From: Paraphysomonas bandaiensis
Taxonomy: Eukaryota; Chrysophyceae
Direction: 5' to 3'
Assembly: GCA_965644295.1 (NCBI GenBank)
Contig: CBFFRP010000049.1
Span: forward strand, 16,037-80,036
Length of the DNA stretch: 64,000 nucleotides
Below the pieces are notes generated by a model that was given only the letters and a program-made list of their open reading frames with translations, was not told where the DNA came from and did not search any database. The stretch's first letter is position 1. The number at the start of each line of letters is the position of its first letter. Made by a program: the position numbers and the translations under genes. Shown in pieces: positions 51,557-61,290 of the stretch.

Positions 51557-54052
51557 ATGATATCAATGAATCAGTGTTCATATAAGTCGAGTATATCTGT
51601 TCTTAATGATGATGTTGTTCGTCTCATCATCTCTATGATCCCACACACGGCTCTTCTTCCAGTGATCATGACTTGTAAGAGACTTCACGATATCGTCTAC
51701 ACTGATAAGAGCAGAGAGAGACTTGAGTCACATGCATCTCACTACTGTATGACCAACTCAATGGTCTCATGGGCTCTGTCTGTGGGCTGCCCACACACCA
51801 AACTAATGAATACATGTGCACAATACGGCAGACTACAGCAGATGAAACACTTATACACACATACGTGTACACATACACATAATACAGAGTATGCTTCTAG
51901 TGAATTGGATGCACAACAGTGTCTTCGCTCACAGGACCCTCCATGTCCCTGGAATGAGTGGACTTGCAGTGCAGCTGCAGAAGGTGGACACATACATGTT
52001 CTGAATTGGCTTCGTTCACAGGACACTCCACGGTCATGGGATGTTTGGATTTGCATTGCTGCTGCCCGTAATGGACGTTTGGGTGTTCTGGAGTGGCTTC
52101 ATTTACAGGACCGTCCACGGTCATGGGATGCGCGGGTTTGCTTTGCTGCTGCTAAAGGTGGACACTTGGATGTTCTGAAATGGCTTCGTTCACAGGATCC
52201 ACCATGTCCATGGGATGTACGGACTTCTGATGCAGCTGCAGAAGGTGGACACTTACATGTTCTGAGGTGGCTTCGTTCACAATATCCACCATGTCCATGG
52301 GATGCAGGGACTTGTGATGCAGCTGCAAAAGGTGAACACTTACATGTTCTGAAATGGCTTCGTTCACAGGACCCCCCATGTTCATGGGATGCAGGGACTT
52401 GTCGTGTTGCTGTAGAAAATGGATGTTTGGGTGTCCTGAAGTGGCTTCGTTCACAGGATCCACCATGCCCATGGGATGCAAGGACTTGCAGTGCAGCTGC
52501 AGAAGGTGGACACTTTTATGTTCTGAAGTGGCTTCGTTCGCAGTATCCACCATGTCCATGGGATGCAGGGACTTGTTATGCTGCTGCAAAAGGTGGAAAC
52601 TTGGATATTCTGAAATGGCTTCGTTCACAGGACCCTCAATGTCTATGGGATTCAGAAATATGTACCGTTGCAGCAAAGGCTGGACGCTTGGATGTGCTGA
52701 GGTGGCTTCGTTCTCAAAGCCCACCAAGTCCGTGGAATGCTGGGACTTGCACTGTTGCTGCTGAGGAGGGACACTTGGATGTTCTGAAGTGGCTTTGTTC
52801 ACAGTGCCCTCCATGCCCATGGAATTCAGAAACTTGCTTTGCTGCAGCAGCAGATGGTGAACACTTGAATGTTCTCAGTTGGCTTCGCTCACAGGACGTT
52901 TCACTGTTATGTGAAGATTGGACTTGTTATGCTGCTGCAAAAGGTGGGCATTTGTGTATTCTGAGGTGGCTTCGCTCACAGGACCCTCCATGTCCGTGGG
53001 ACGAGGGGACTTGTGATGCAGCTGCAGAAGGGGGACACTTGGATATTCTAAAGTGGCTTCGTTCACAGAATCCTCCGTGCCCATGGGATGCAGGGGCTTC
53101 TGATGCAGCTGCACATAACGGACGTTTGGGTGTTCTGAAGTGGCTTCGTTCACAGGACCCACCATGTCCATGGGATGCAGGGACTTGTTATTCAGCTGCC
53201 AGAGGTGGTCACTTGGATGTTCTGAAGTGGCTTGGTTCACAGGATCCACCATGTCCATGGAATGTACGGACTTGCTTTGATGCTGCAGCAGATGGAGAAC
53301 GCTTTAATATTCTCAGTTGGCTTCGCTCACAGGACGTTTCACTGTTGTGTGAAGATTGGACTTCTTATGCTGCTGCCCGTAATGGACGTTTAGATGTTCT
53401 AAAATGGCTTCGTTCACAGGATCCACCATGTCCATGGGATGCAGGGACTTGTTATGCTGCTGCAAAAGGTGGAAACTTGGATGTTCTGAAATGGCTTCGT
53501 TCACAGGATCCACCATGTCCATGGGATGTACGGGCTTGTCGTGCCGCTACAGAAGAAGTGAACTTGAATGTTCTGAGGTGGCTTCGTTCACAGGATCCAC
53601 CATGTCCATGGGATGCAGAGACTTATCGTGCGGCTGCGAATGGTGGACATTTGTACGTTCTGAAGTGGCTTCGGTCACAGGATCCTCCATGCCCGTGGGA
53701 TGATTGGACTTGTACTGTTGCTGCAGAAGGTGGACACTTGGGTGTTCTGAAGTGGCTTCGTTCACAGGATCCACCATGTCCATGGAATTCAGAAACTTGC
53801 ATTGCAGCTGCAAGACGTGGACAATTGCATGTTCTGAAGTGGCTTCGGTCAGAGGATCCACCGTGTCCATGGAATGAATGGACTTGCATTGCAGCTGTTA
53901 AAGATGGGCACTTGGATGTTCTGGATTGGCTTCGGTCACAAGATCCTCCATGCCCATGGGATTCAGAAGCTTGCTTTTCTGCTGCAGCAGATGGTGAACA
54001 CTTGAATGTTCTTAGTTGGTTTCACTTGCATGATTTTCCACTGCCACATTAG
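51557..54052 (+). CDS. F-box plus 29-residue ankyrin-like repeat protein
   Basis: From the first in-frame ATG (51557), 831 residues to TAG at 54050-54052. An F-box-like helix set is near the N-terminus (LNDDVVRLIISMIPHTALLP, VIMTCKRLHDIVY). An array of ~24 units of 29 residues (87 bp) follows, with consensus RSQDPPCPWDAGTCYAAAKG then GHLDVLKWL. Such short ankyrin-like repeats are common in protist and giant-virus proteins; combined with an F-box they usually serve as substrate-recruiting subunits of SCF ubiquitin ligases. That role is inferred. DNA of the units is very similar, suggesting recent expansion or gene conversion. The antisense frames are shadows of the array. After the TAG the same frame continues with good repeats to 54547. 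Confidence 0.75.
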   Translation: MISMNQCSYKSSISVLNDDVVRLIISMIPHTALLPVIMTCKRLHDIVYTDKSRERLESHASHYCMTNSMVSWALSVGCPHTKLMNTCAQYGRLQQMKHLYTHTCTHTHNTEYASSELDAQQCLRSQDPPCPWNEWTCSAAAEGGHIHVLNWLRSQDTPRSWDVWICIAAARNGRLGVLEWLHLQDRPRSWDARVCFAAAKGGHLDVLKWLRSQDPPCPWDVRTSDAAAEGGHLHVLRWLRSQYPPCPWDAGTCDAAAKGEHLHVLKWLRSQDPPCSWDAGTCRVAVENGCLGVLKWLRSQDPPCPWDARTCSAAAEGGHFYVLKWLRSQYPPCPWDAGTCYAAAKGGNLDILKWLRSQDPQCLWDSEICTVAAKAGRLDVLRWLRSQSPPSPWNAGTCTVAAEEGHLDVLKWLCSQCPPCPWNSETCFAAAADGEHLNVLSWLRSQDVSLLCEDWTCYAAAKGGHLCILRWLRSQDPPCPWDEGTCDAAAEGGHLDILKWLRSQNPPCPWDAGASDAAAHNGRLGVLKWLRSQDPPCPWDAGTCYSAARGGHLDVLKWLGSQDPPCPWNVRTCFDAAADGERFNILSWLRSQDVSLLCEDWTSYAAARNGRLDVLKWLRSQDPPCPWDAGTCYAAAKGGNLDVLKWLRSQDPPCPWDVRACRAATEEVNLNVLRWLRSQDPPCPWDAETYRAAANGGHLYVLKWLRSQDPPCPWDDWTCTVAAEGGHLGVLKWLRSQDPPCPWNSETCIAAARRGQLHVLKWLRSEDPPCPWNEWTCIAAVKDGHLDVLDWLRSQDPPCPWDSEACFSAAADGEHLNVLSWFHLHDFPLPH

Positions 54053-54547
54053 GATTGCACTTGTTATGCTGCTGCAAATGGTGGACACTTGGGTGTTCTG
54101 AGGTGGCTTCGTTCACAGGATCCACCATGTCCGTGGGATGTACGGGCTTGCCGTGCAGCTGTGAATAGTGGACCTTTGTACGTTCTGAAGTGGCTTCGGT
54201 CACAGGATCCTCCATGCCCGTGGGATGATTGGACTTGTACCGTTGTTGCAGAAGGTGGACACTTGGGTGTTCTGAGGTGGCTTCGTTCACAGGATCCACC
54301 ATGTCCGTGGGATGTACGGGCTTGCCGTGCAGCTGTGAATAGTGGACCTTTGTACGTTCTGAAGTGGCTTCGGTCACAGGATCCTCCATGCCCGTGGGAT
54401 GATTGGACTTGTACCGTTGTTGCAGAAGGTGGACACTTGGGTGTTCTGAAGTGGCTTAGTTTATATGACCCTCCATGTCCATGGAATTCAAAAACTTGCA
54501 TTGCCGCTGCAAAAGATGGATGTGTATTAATTCAAAATCTGGAATAA
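54053..54547 (+). pseudogene. In-frame continuation of the ankyrin array past a TAG
   Basis: Same frame as the preceding ORF. It begins DCTCYAAANGGHLGVLRW and holds five to six more units, including two nearly identical 174-bp (58-residue) blocks (about 54103-54276 and 54277-54450). It ends LIQNLE at a stop supplied by repeated segment D. Comparison with sibling units (LLCEDWTCYAA) shows that the residues at the TAG were changed over several bases. It is probably untranslated unless the TAG is read through or spliced out. Confidence 0.6.
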
Positions 54548-55380
54548 ATGAGTGGTAAATACAAGGTTTTGAAGGACAATTTAGTTTTTTTTAAGAAACA
54601 GGTGGAAAAACAGCTGTTTTCTATGAAAAGCGACGGAGGCCACCAATATGATAGTGGAAAACATGTGTGAATATTAGAGAGACCACGTACAGTGGAGTGT
54701 GTAGACCATAGTTTTTCCATCTAAAGTTTTGTACACATTGTTCAAAGTATTGGGGAAAATGTAGGAATCGGTGGAAATAAGTATACGAAACTCCTGAAAT
54801 CTAATAATATTTTGGGTTTTGTGGGTATGCGTTGGATTGACAATATCTTCAAAGGCAATTGATAATATGCAACTTACGTATGTATCATATAATTCTTATA
54901 GATGCACTCTCTCATTATAAGACATGAGGTTCTAACAATGCAATTATGCTATTAGTTCTTCATAGTTGAAGGATATCAGCCACAGATGACAGAGCTAGGC
55001 ACAGTGTATGCAATACACAGCTCCAAATGGAAGTATTTCAACACTATTGTTGGGAATACTTACAATACATTCCCTTGTCCTGATCACACCAATACAAGTC
55101 TAACATAGCACTGAGAGAAATCATATCACTACACAAAATAACTTGTAACTGGCTCATAGTAAACTTTATAAAATCTCTAGGATAACACGCAGAGTTTGGC
55201 TATCGATAGATCGTGTATTGTGTTGTAGCAAGATAATTCGGGAAATAGGTGGAGTGAATTTATTGCAGCAATTAAATACATGCGCTATATAGCAAGTATA
55301 TGTTTCCCCATTCCAAGAGCGTGCCGTAATAGAGTGCTAGTGTTGATTAAACTAAAAGTAACATTTAGATTATTGTTAAC
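54522..55380 (+). repeat. Duplicated segment D, copy 2
   Basis: Direct copy of 48505-49383; provides the final stop codon of the ankyrin frame. Confidence 0.85.
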
Positions 55381-55885
55381 ACACACCTCACGATACTGAT
55401 ATATTCTGCTGCTGATCTTCAATTATGGTGTTTATACAACTTTGTGCTCTTCTGAAAATCTATATTTTTCCTTCGTTGGTTCCTGAAAGCGAATGCAGTC
55501 ATCGAAGTTATTCAGTGGAGAAGTAAAAGATAATTAGCGCTATCGCTCATACCATATGAACATCTCGAGATGTCCTGCACATCATCATAGAGTGAGTGAT
55601 ATCCACAGCTTTTTTGACCCCTCTTTCCCATAACACTCACAGGAGGTCGAGGTAATACCAAAACCTGGTAAAGCAATTTCACCAGGTTTCATATCTAAGT
55701 ATTGAGTTATTATTTTTTATTGTAATTTGTATCTGAGAGGTTAAAGATAAAGAAAAATTCGCAATTATAGTTGTTATTAGCAGTATTTATTGCGTTACAA
55801 GTTGGCCCTGCTACTTGTGTTTTGTAAAGTACATATTCTCATTTTGAGATGGTATATTGTGGTGTATGGTGAGATGGTTATAGTT

Positions 55886-56684
55886 CAGGGATAGGGAACA
55901 ATATATTGTATTGCAATACATTGTACAATATATTGCAATATATTGTAAAATATATTGATTGGTGGACTGGTCAAATATTCCATCAATAGTGTTTCTGCTA
56001 AAAGAGCTCACAATACTATTGCAATATATTGCAATCAATATTATGATAGTCATATAAGAGAAGATTCTCAACTGTAGCGTGAAAAATGGATATAAATAAC
56101 CGAGAAATTGATTACAACATTACAAAGGATAATGAAGCTGATGTTGACTATGCGACTAAAAATCTTCAGTCAGCTCAAAAAATTAAGAAACGTACAGATC
56201 CACGAGTCATTAACGGTTGCCTGGCCTTGGTATGTACTTCCAATACATGGGAACGTCTGTTCAGCACAGCTAAACATATTATATCAGTGTTGCGCAAAAG
56301 TATCCATCCTACTTAATATGCTGTTGTTTTAGAAAGCTATTCGACAGTTATGACCGGATACTAGCATATTTCAGTTAATTCTGTGGATGAATATGGTGAT
56401 GTTGACCTCACCGATGATGGCTCAGAGGATGAGGACGAGGTGGATTTTTAGTAGCTATAAGCAGCAGTTGGTTTGGTTGTCATGTGATCTTAATGACTAA
56501 TACTAAAAATGAAATCTACGGATGTGTTTACCCACTGATTAGTCAAACTAATATATCGCAATACATTGACAATATATTGCAATATATTGTAATTGTATTG
56601 TAGGACCGGTTTAAAAAATCCATCAATACTATTGATGGAACGCTATCTAACAATAGTATTGCAATATATTGTTCCCTATCCCTG
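55886..56684 (+). mobile_element. hAT-family DNA transposon remnant with 8-bp target duplication
   Basis: 799 bp. Ends are inverted: CAGGGATAGGGAACAATATA at 55886 and TATATTGTTCCCTATCCCTG ending at 56684. A perfect 8-bp target duplication ttatagtt flanks it (55878-55885 and 56685-56692). CAGGG-type ends and 8-bp duplications are hallmarks of hAT elements. The inner flanks are caatatattg-rich. It keeps only the C-terminal piece of a transposase, so it is non-autonomous. Confidence 0.92.
56086..56451 (+). pseudogene. hAT transposase C-terminal (dimerisation) fragment
   Basis: Open from ATG 56086 to TAA near 56316, containing RVINGCLALVCTSNTWERLF followed by STAKHIISVLRKSIHP. This matches the hAT C-terminal dimerisation motif (S...ERLFS.A..I....R..L.P). 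After the stop, frames still show DEYGDVDLTDDGSEDEDEV and a stop. The catalytic RNase-H-like core is absent, so it cannot transpose itself. Confidence 0.8.
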
Positions 56685-56692
56685 TTATAGTT

Positions 56693-57160
56693 CATAACAT
56701 CCAAGTGTTCACCCCTAGCTGCAGCACACTGCAAGTAGTGTCTTCATCCCATGGACATGGAGGGAACTGTGAATGTAGCCACTGTAGAACATCAAAGTGT
56801 CCACTCCTAGCTGCAGCACTGCAAGTGTCTTCATCCCATGGACATGGAGGGTACTGTGAACGGAGCCACTGTAGAGCATCCAAGTGTCCACCTCTAGCAT
56901 CCTCCGTGCAAGTGAATGATGCAAGTGTCTGCCGTATAGCGCATATGCATTTAATAGCTTGACATGTGAGCATCCCATATACAGTGCCCATGAGACCACT
57001 GAGTTCGTCATACAATAGTAAGAGGCATTAAACCTTTCTCTTATTATATAGTACATGAGATACATGTCTCATCAGTCTCAGTGTTTGGGTGAGAATCATG
57101 AAAGTAAGCTGTTATGTCATCAACTATATCATAAAAACACTTACAACTCATTATCACAGG
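56693..57160 (-). pseudogene. Decayed F-box/ankyrin paralogue
   Basis: Minus-strand pieces in order match the gene at 51557: PVIMSCKCFYDIVDD (F-box end), then RERFNASYYCMTNSVVSWAL and MGCSHVKLLNAYALYGR (compare CMTNSMVSWALSVGCPHTK), a frameshift, GGHLDALQWLRSQYPPCPWD and SGHFDVLQWLHSQFPPCPWD, another frameshift, and AAARGEHLDVM up to the hAT target duplication. It has stops and at least two frameshifts, and is truncated by the hAT insertion. Confidence 0.8.
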
Positions 57161-57195
57161 AAGGAGATGTGACTATGCAAGTATAATGTAGATCT

Positions 57196-57401
57196 CGATA
57201 TATGTGTAGTCGGTGACTTTTATAGCTGTAAAACTGAAATAATAAGGACGAAATTAGTAAAATATATTATAAATAATACTTTTTACACTGTTAATATTAT
57301 CTTCATAGTTACTTATTGTGCATAGTTATACCCTTTTCCAACCATCATCAAAAATTTCACCAGGTTTTATACATTTTACCAGGTTTTGGTATTACCTCGA
57401 C
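57196..57401 (+). repeat. Dispersed repeat R, copy 2
   Basis: Matches 5893-6094 (gtgtagtcggtgactttta ... tattacctcgac) with small indels. Confidence 0.8.
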
Positions 57402-57849
57402 ATCATGTGACTCACACGAAATTCGCCGGGAATTTATCGTGCAGTGGATTTATCCAGCAATTAGTCATACAGCAGTAATTGTGTTACAAATCTTAATTTT
57501 AACACAACGATATTTATTATTCTGAGAAGTAGTCCAAAGCAGATGATACTGAACTAGCAGAACATAGTATTTGCTGACTTTTGGTTTGCACTCGCTTTTT
57601 GTTAAGTTGCATTCTAGAACTTTCAAAACAGTAGCGGTTTGCTTATAAATATTGCTTATTATAAAGTGGTACCATTATAATGATACATGACACCACCTAA
57701 GCTTTTTCATCAAAAATCTGGACATGCCAGAAAAAAGAGCTTCACTATATCAGTATTGCTTTCTAACTCCTACCGTACAGACTTAATCTCCATTCAATAT
57801 GAACTGAAGGTGCTGCCAATCAAGAGCTTGTTTTCGCAAGGCAAATAAC
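57402..57849. other. Intergenic, AT-rich
   Basis: 3' flank of the acyltransferase gene; nothing recognised. Confidence 0.4.
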
Positions 57850-59410
57850 TTAGAAAGACTTGAACAAATCCCTGGCACGAGCGCTGACGGGTTTCTCCAC
57901 AATATGATGCATTATATAGGATAGAGCTAGAGAGATAACAGCCCCGAGCAGCGAGTTCAGCAGAATATAACTGATCCATTCAGTAGAGAGGTCAGATACA
58001 CTCACCGTACCAGAAGAAATAACGGATGGTAGCCAAATCCCAGTGAACTCACGGACAGTGGGATTAAGAATCATTTCCATCAATAATCTGAAATGAATCA
58101 GATAAGAGCAAAAGGAGAGTTCCGCAATTGGACGGAAAAAAGGCAAAGAAAGAAAAGATGCAATAAGTGGAGAGTAGAATGGATGCTCTGAAGGTACAGA
58201 TACACTGTACAAAATATACCCTGCAGCGCAAGCTATCATCGTACGTAGTGCAACCGTCATAAAGAACTGAGCATCCAACGGAATTTCCTCTGAATATTAT
58301 CACATTGTTTAGCGCAATCAGAAATAGAGTGGTGTGGTGCATACATACCGTTTGGATTCTGAGGTATGCATGGTAATGTTAGTGTCATTATTGCAATACC
58401 AGTGAGTACCCAGTGAACACTCTTTAGAAGCACTGAGTACACAGTAGAGCAGCCAGACCCATTGGACTTAGTAGTTAGGTGAATTAAACACGCATACAAG
58501 CCACCCACAACATAAGGCCCAAACCGAGAATGAGTGGGCATATAAAGCGAACTCATATACTCCTGAGATATGTGATGAGCAGTATTGACAGCATGCCAAG
58601 TGTGATTGTAGTAATCTTGGAACCATACATACGAGGCATCAGTCATCATGACACCAAAATGTGAATACTGCCCAAGCTTGACCAAATTACGAACCTCTGG
58701 ATCAAAAATAATCCCACGAATAGCAAGAGACAGGCCGAGTAAAACAAATAAAATACCCGCCAACCTTTTGGCAAAAAGGTCGCTGTTAATAGTACCTTTA
58801 CCCACTTTATCCTTCTCAAAGCACGTACGTTGTAGTAGAGTGGCGATGAGATAAAGTACAATAGACATGTGCAGGTCAGCTGCACATGACCACATAAGTG
58901 AGCCAGTAAAATTTCCATACTTAGCCATATCAAAATAGTTGTTGATAAAAGCAACAATGATGGCAATTTGAGGTATCATGCCGGGGCTGTTGTCAAGATC
59001 GCGATACTTCTTTTCCCAGGAATCACCAAGATAAACTCCAACAGTCAATATGATTATCATAGATGGAAGCATACGGGAAACACGCTTGAATATGAATGAA
59101 AAAATATTAGGAAGAAATTTCTTGGATGATATGAGGCTCTGTGTTAGTAAGAATCCAGCTAGCATAAACCTGATGCAGTGTGTTATAGTTGTATAGTGGG
59201 ATATATGCATATATATACATACATGATGTCTACTTGAACTCCACCTGCTTGAGCAGTAGTATACACCCAATGCCCTTTAATTGCTTGCCAGAGTGGTCCT
59301 TCACTAGGCAAATGAGCAGTACAAAGCATAGCTGCATGAAGAGCTATTAATGACAAGTGTGTCAATGCTCTCATGCCATCCATTGCATGATTACGTGTAG
59401 TAAATACCAT
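57850..59410 (-). CDS. Acyltransferase-3 family membrane protein
   Basis: Three exons on the minus strand, 59410-59223, 59169-58349 and 58289-57850, join in frame (ATCAT|gtatgt...catcag|GTTTATG; AACG|gtatgt...attcag|AGGAA), giving 482 residues. The N-terminus has RNHAMDGMRALTHLSLIALH, the first helix with the family His, then GGVQVDIMFMLAGFLLTQSL and a FIFKRVSRMLPS segment. These are the hallmarks of Acyl_transf_3/NRF-6-like proteins (RG..A..V...H; D.FF.LSGFL; R..R..P). About ten hydrophobic helices are visible, ending with HHIVEKPVSARARDLF. Members O-acetylate or acylate glycans, lipids or other acceptors across membranes; the substrate here is unknown. Length and topology suit the animal/protist NRF-6-type rather than bacterial OafA. 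Confidence 0.8.
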
Positions 59411-60046
59411 CTTTGATTAGTAATATGAATAGTATTGCTATTTATGCAAATTATGTTGTAGATTATAATGCAAAATTAATGTTAGAATTGCATATATATT
59501 CCTAATTAAGATTCTATTGCAGCCACAAATTTATATCTTAACATGCATGTGTGGTGGGACATGGACATGTATATATAGATCTATATGGATGCAACATACA
59601 GCAGCATATACATACATAATACATATGGATATATCCATATACAACACTGTATATATATACATCTACAGGATAAAGAAATTTCTCTGATATTTCTTTTTAA
59701 TTTGGAATTCTATCCCAAACCCAAAAACTGAAACTCTCTCTACATCTTTGTGTTGAATTGAAAGTATCGGCATCCTTTGGATATTTTTGTTCCAAGATGC
59801 CTCTTATATTGAGACAACAATTATGTGTATTCCATCCGTAGTTGTATCTGAGTAATATCGAGTAATTTTGCTTCAATTTATTTCCGAAAAAAGAGATGCT
59901 GTCTGTTGAGACGCAAGTTCACTGCTCACATCATGCATGCATATCCACAAGTAGGATATGCATGCATTGTGCGTATGATACATAGCCAAATATCTAAATG
60001 CATCATACTTTTCACTTGATTACAATAATTCTACAAAAAGATTATC
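59411..60046. other. Intergenic between divergent genes
   Basis: Simple TATA/CATA-rich sequence (59570-59650) and MITE-like repeat M copy 5. Both flanking genes start from this region. Confidence 0.45.
59767..59908 (+). mobile_element. Short MITE-like repeat M, copy 5
   Basis: tcggcatcctttggatattt ... gagatgctgtctgttga; same family as 25628, with a diverged right end. Confidence 0.7.
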
Positions 60047-60798
60047 ATGGAAACAACAAAATCTGATGATAAGACATCCCTTGCGGGTGGAAATCAACAG
60101 TCTTCATTAGATACCGTTTTCAAAGCACTCAACATACTAACGTTTCTCTTGGTTATAGTTTCCGTAATTGTCGGTTCATTGACCTTGAAAGATATTGGCA
60201 ACTGTGACGATGATAATTCGTGTCCTACAACATTCGAAACTCTGTCCTCGACTTCGGCAGTTGCCCCTTTATGTGATGCAACATGCGCTCAAGTAAACTA
60301 CAACGATCTGCTTGGCCCTAAGTACTACCTTTACTACTACCTCATGGGGCCAATGAGACTGGTGAAGAGCGATATCACGGGAGATGAAACTATCTACTCA
60401 GATAACATGGGTGCTGTCAATGATTTGCAGCCGCTGTTGTGCAACTATACCGCTTCGACTGGTAATACGACAGCGACAGTGTTTCAGTACGACTCTACCA
60501 CTGAAGAATTTACGAGAGTGATCACGACTGTCCCAAAGGTGTGTGGTGCTATCAAAACTAGAAATAGTGAGGGTTGAGACTAATATTTTATTTTGTTTGG
60601 CTTTAGGCTTCGGGGGGGTATGCTATCTGCACGACGCTCAACAAAACCTCTGCTTCTTATGCCGCTTTGATTCAGGGTGAGGCCTATTACGGGTCTGCAA
60701 CACTTTTCGGAGTCGATTACGACACTATTTACGCTCCAATTTTTGATTACAATACTGGCGACATTATTGGTTGTCTGTATATTGGTTCACCGGTTTAA
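60047..60798 (+). CDS. Membrane-anchored Cache-like domain protein
   Basis: Two exons, 60047-60538 and 60607-60798 (CCAAAG|gtgtgt...tttag|GCTTCG, phase 0), give 227 residues. A short polar N-terminus is followed by one transmembrane helix (LNILTFLLVIVSVIVGSLTL). An extracytoplasmic domain then has paired cysteines, sequons (NYT, NTT) and, near the end, EAYYGSATLFGVDYDTIYAP then IFDYNTGDIIGCLYIG. That ending is characteristic of Cache-type sensor domains (G.a..G.a...G..Y.t.y.PI.d..g.viG..yvG), best known in bacterial chemoreceptors and histidine kinases. There is no intracellular signalling domain here, so it may be a stand-alone ligand-binding protein. The ligand is unknown. Confidence 0.7.
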
Positions 60799-60939
60799 AA
60801 GGTGTGACATATATCCACCTCTTGGCATTTTCGCATTGCGCTAGATCTAGTATATCCTGTAGCAGAGTGGCATCATGGATTATAAGCAATATGTGAGATA
60901 TAGTATGATTATACATTGTTTTGGAATGAAAAGAAAGTT
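60788..60939 (+). repeat. 3' end of the Cache gene, first copy of a direct repeat
   Basis: From caccggtttaaaaggtgtga through ttttggaatgaaaagaa; repeated at 61138-61290. Confidence 0.85.
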
Positions 60940-61124
60940 GTGGTAGGAGTAATTGTTTTAATGCAATTTTATGCCGTGAATCTTTTTGTTTTTCCTCCGA
61001 CCCGTGCCACATTATTCCCTATTCCCAGTCAGTAATGATATGTAGCTATGCATATGATGGAGTCAATCGAAGTTGAAGCTAATGTATGAGCTACCCTCCC
61101 CCAGCAAGCTACTGGCCTCCTCGA

Positions 61125-61136
61125 TTAGGGTTAGGG
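61125..61136 (+). repeat. Two TTAGGG units at a duplication edge
   Basis: ttagggttaggg lies immediately before the second copy of the Cache 3' repeat (ctcaccagtttaaaagg). Confidence 0.6.
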
Positions 61137-61137
61137 C

Positions 61138-61290
61138 TCACCAGTTTAAAAGGTGTGACATATTTCCACCTCTTGGCATTTTCGCATTGCGCTTGATCTA
61201 GTATATCCTGTGGCAGTGTGGTTTCATGAATTATAAGCAAATGTGAGATGTAGAATGTTTATACATTGTTTTGGAATGAAAAGAACGTTA
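61138..61290 (+). repeat. Second copy of the Cache gene 3' end
   Basis: tcaccagtttaaaaggtgtg through ttttggaatgaaaagaac; matches 60788-60939 with point changes. The protein-coding part upstream is not duplicated here. Confidence 0.85.

Larger units (their letters stand above)
55646..57401. mobile_element. Segment bounded by inverted GTCGAGGTAATACC ends
   Basis: gtcgaggtaataccaaaacc at 55646 is mirrored by ggttttggtattacctcgac ending at 57401. The right part is repeat R (57196-57401), also found at 5893-6094. Between the ends lie a hAT element and a decayed ankyrin gene. No target duplication is visible, so this may be a nested transposon or just two inverted copies of repeat R ends. Confidence 0.4.

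Noticed and set aside
54050-54052. TAG reassigned as a sense codon in this organism
   Set aside because: TAG ends several well-supported genes here (ankyrin gene at 3364, b5 reductase, CS-like protein, Tudor-like gene), and TAA and TGA are also used as stops.
51533-54547. Large open frames on the minus strand and other plus frames across the ankyrin array
   Set aside because: They are shadows of an 87-bp repeat, which keeps any stop-free frame open in every unit.
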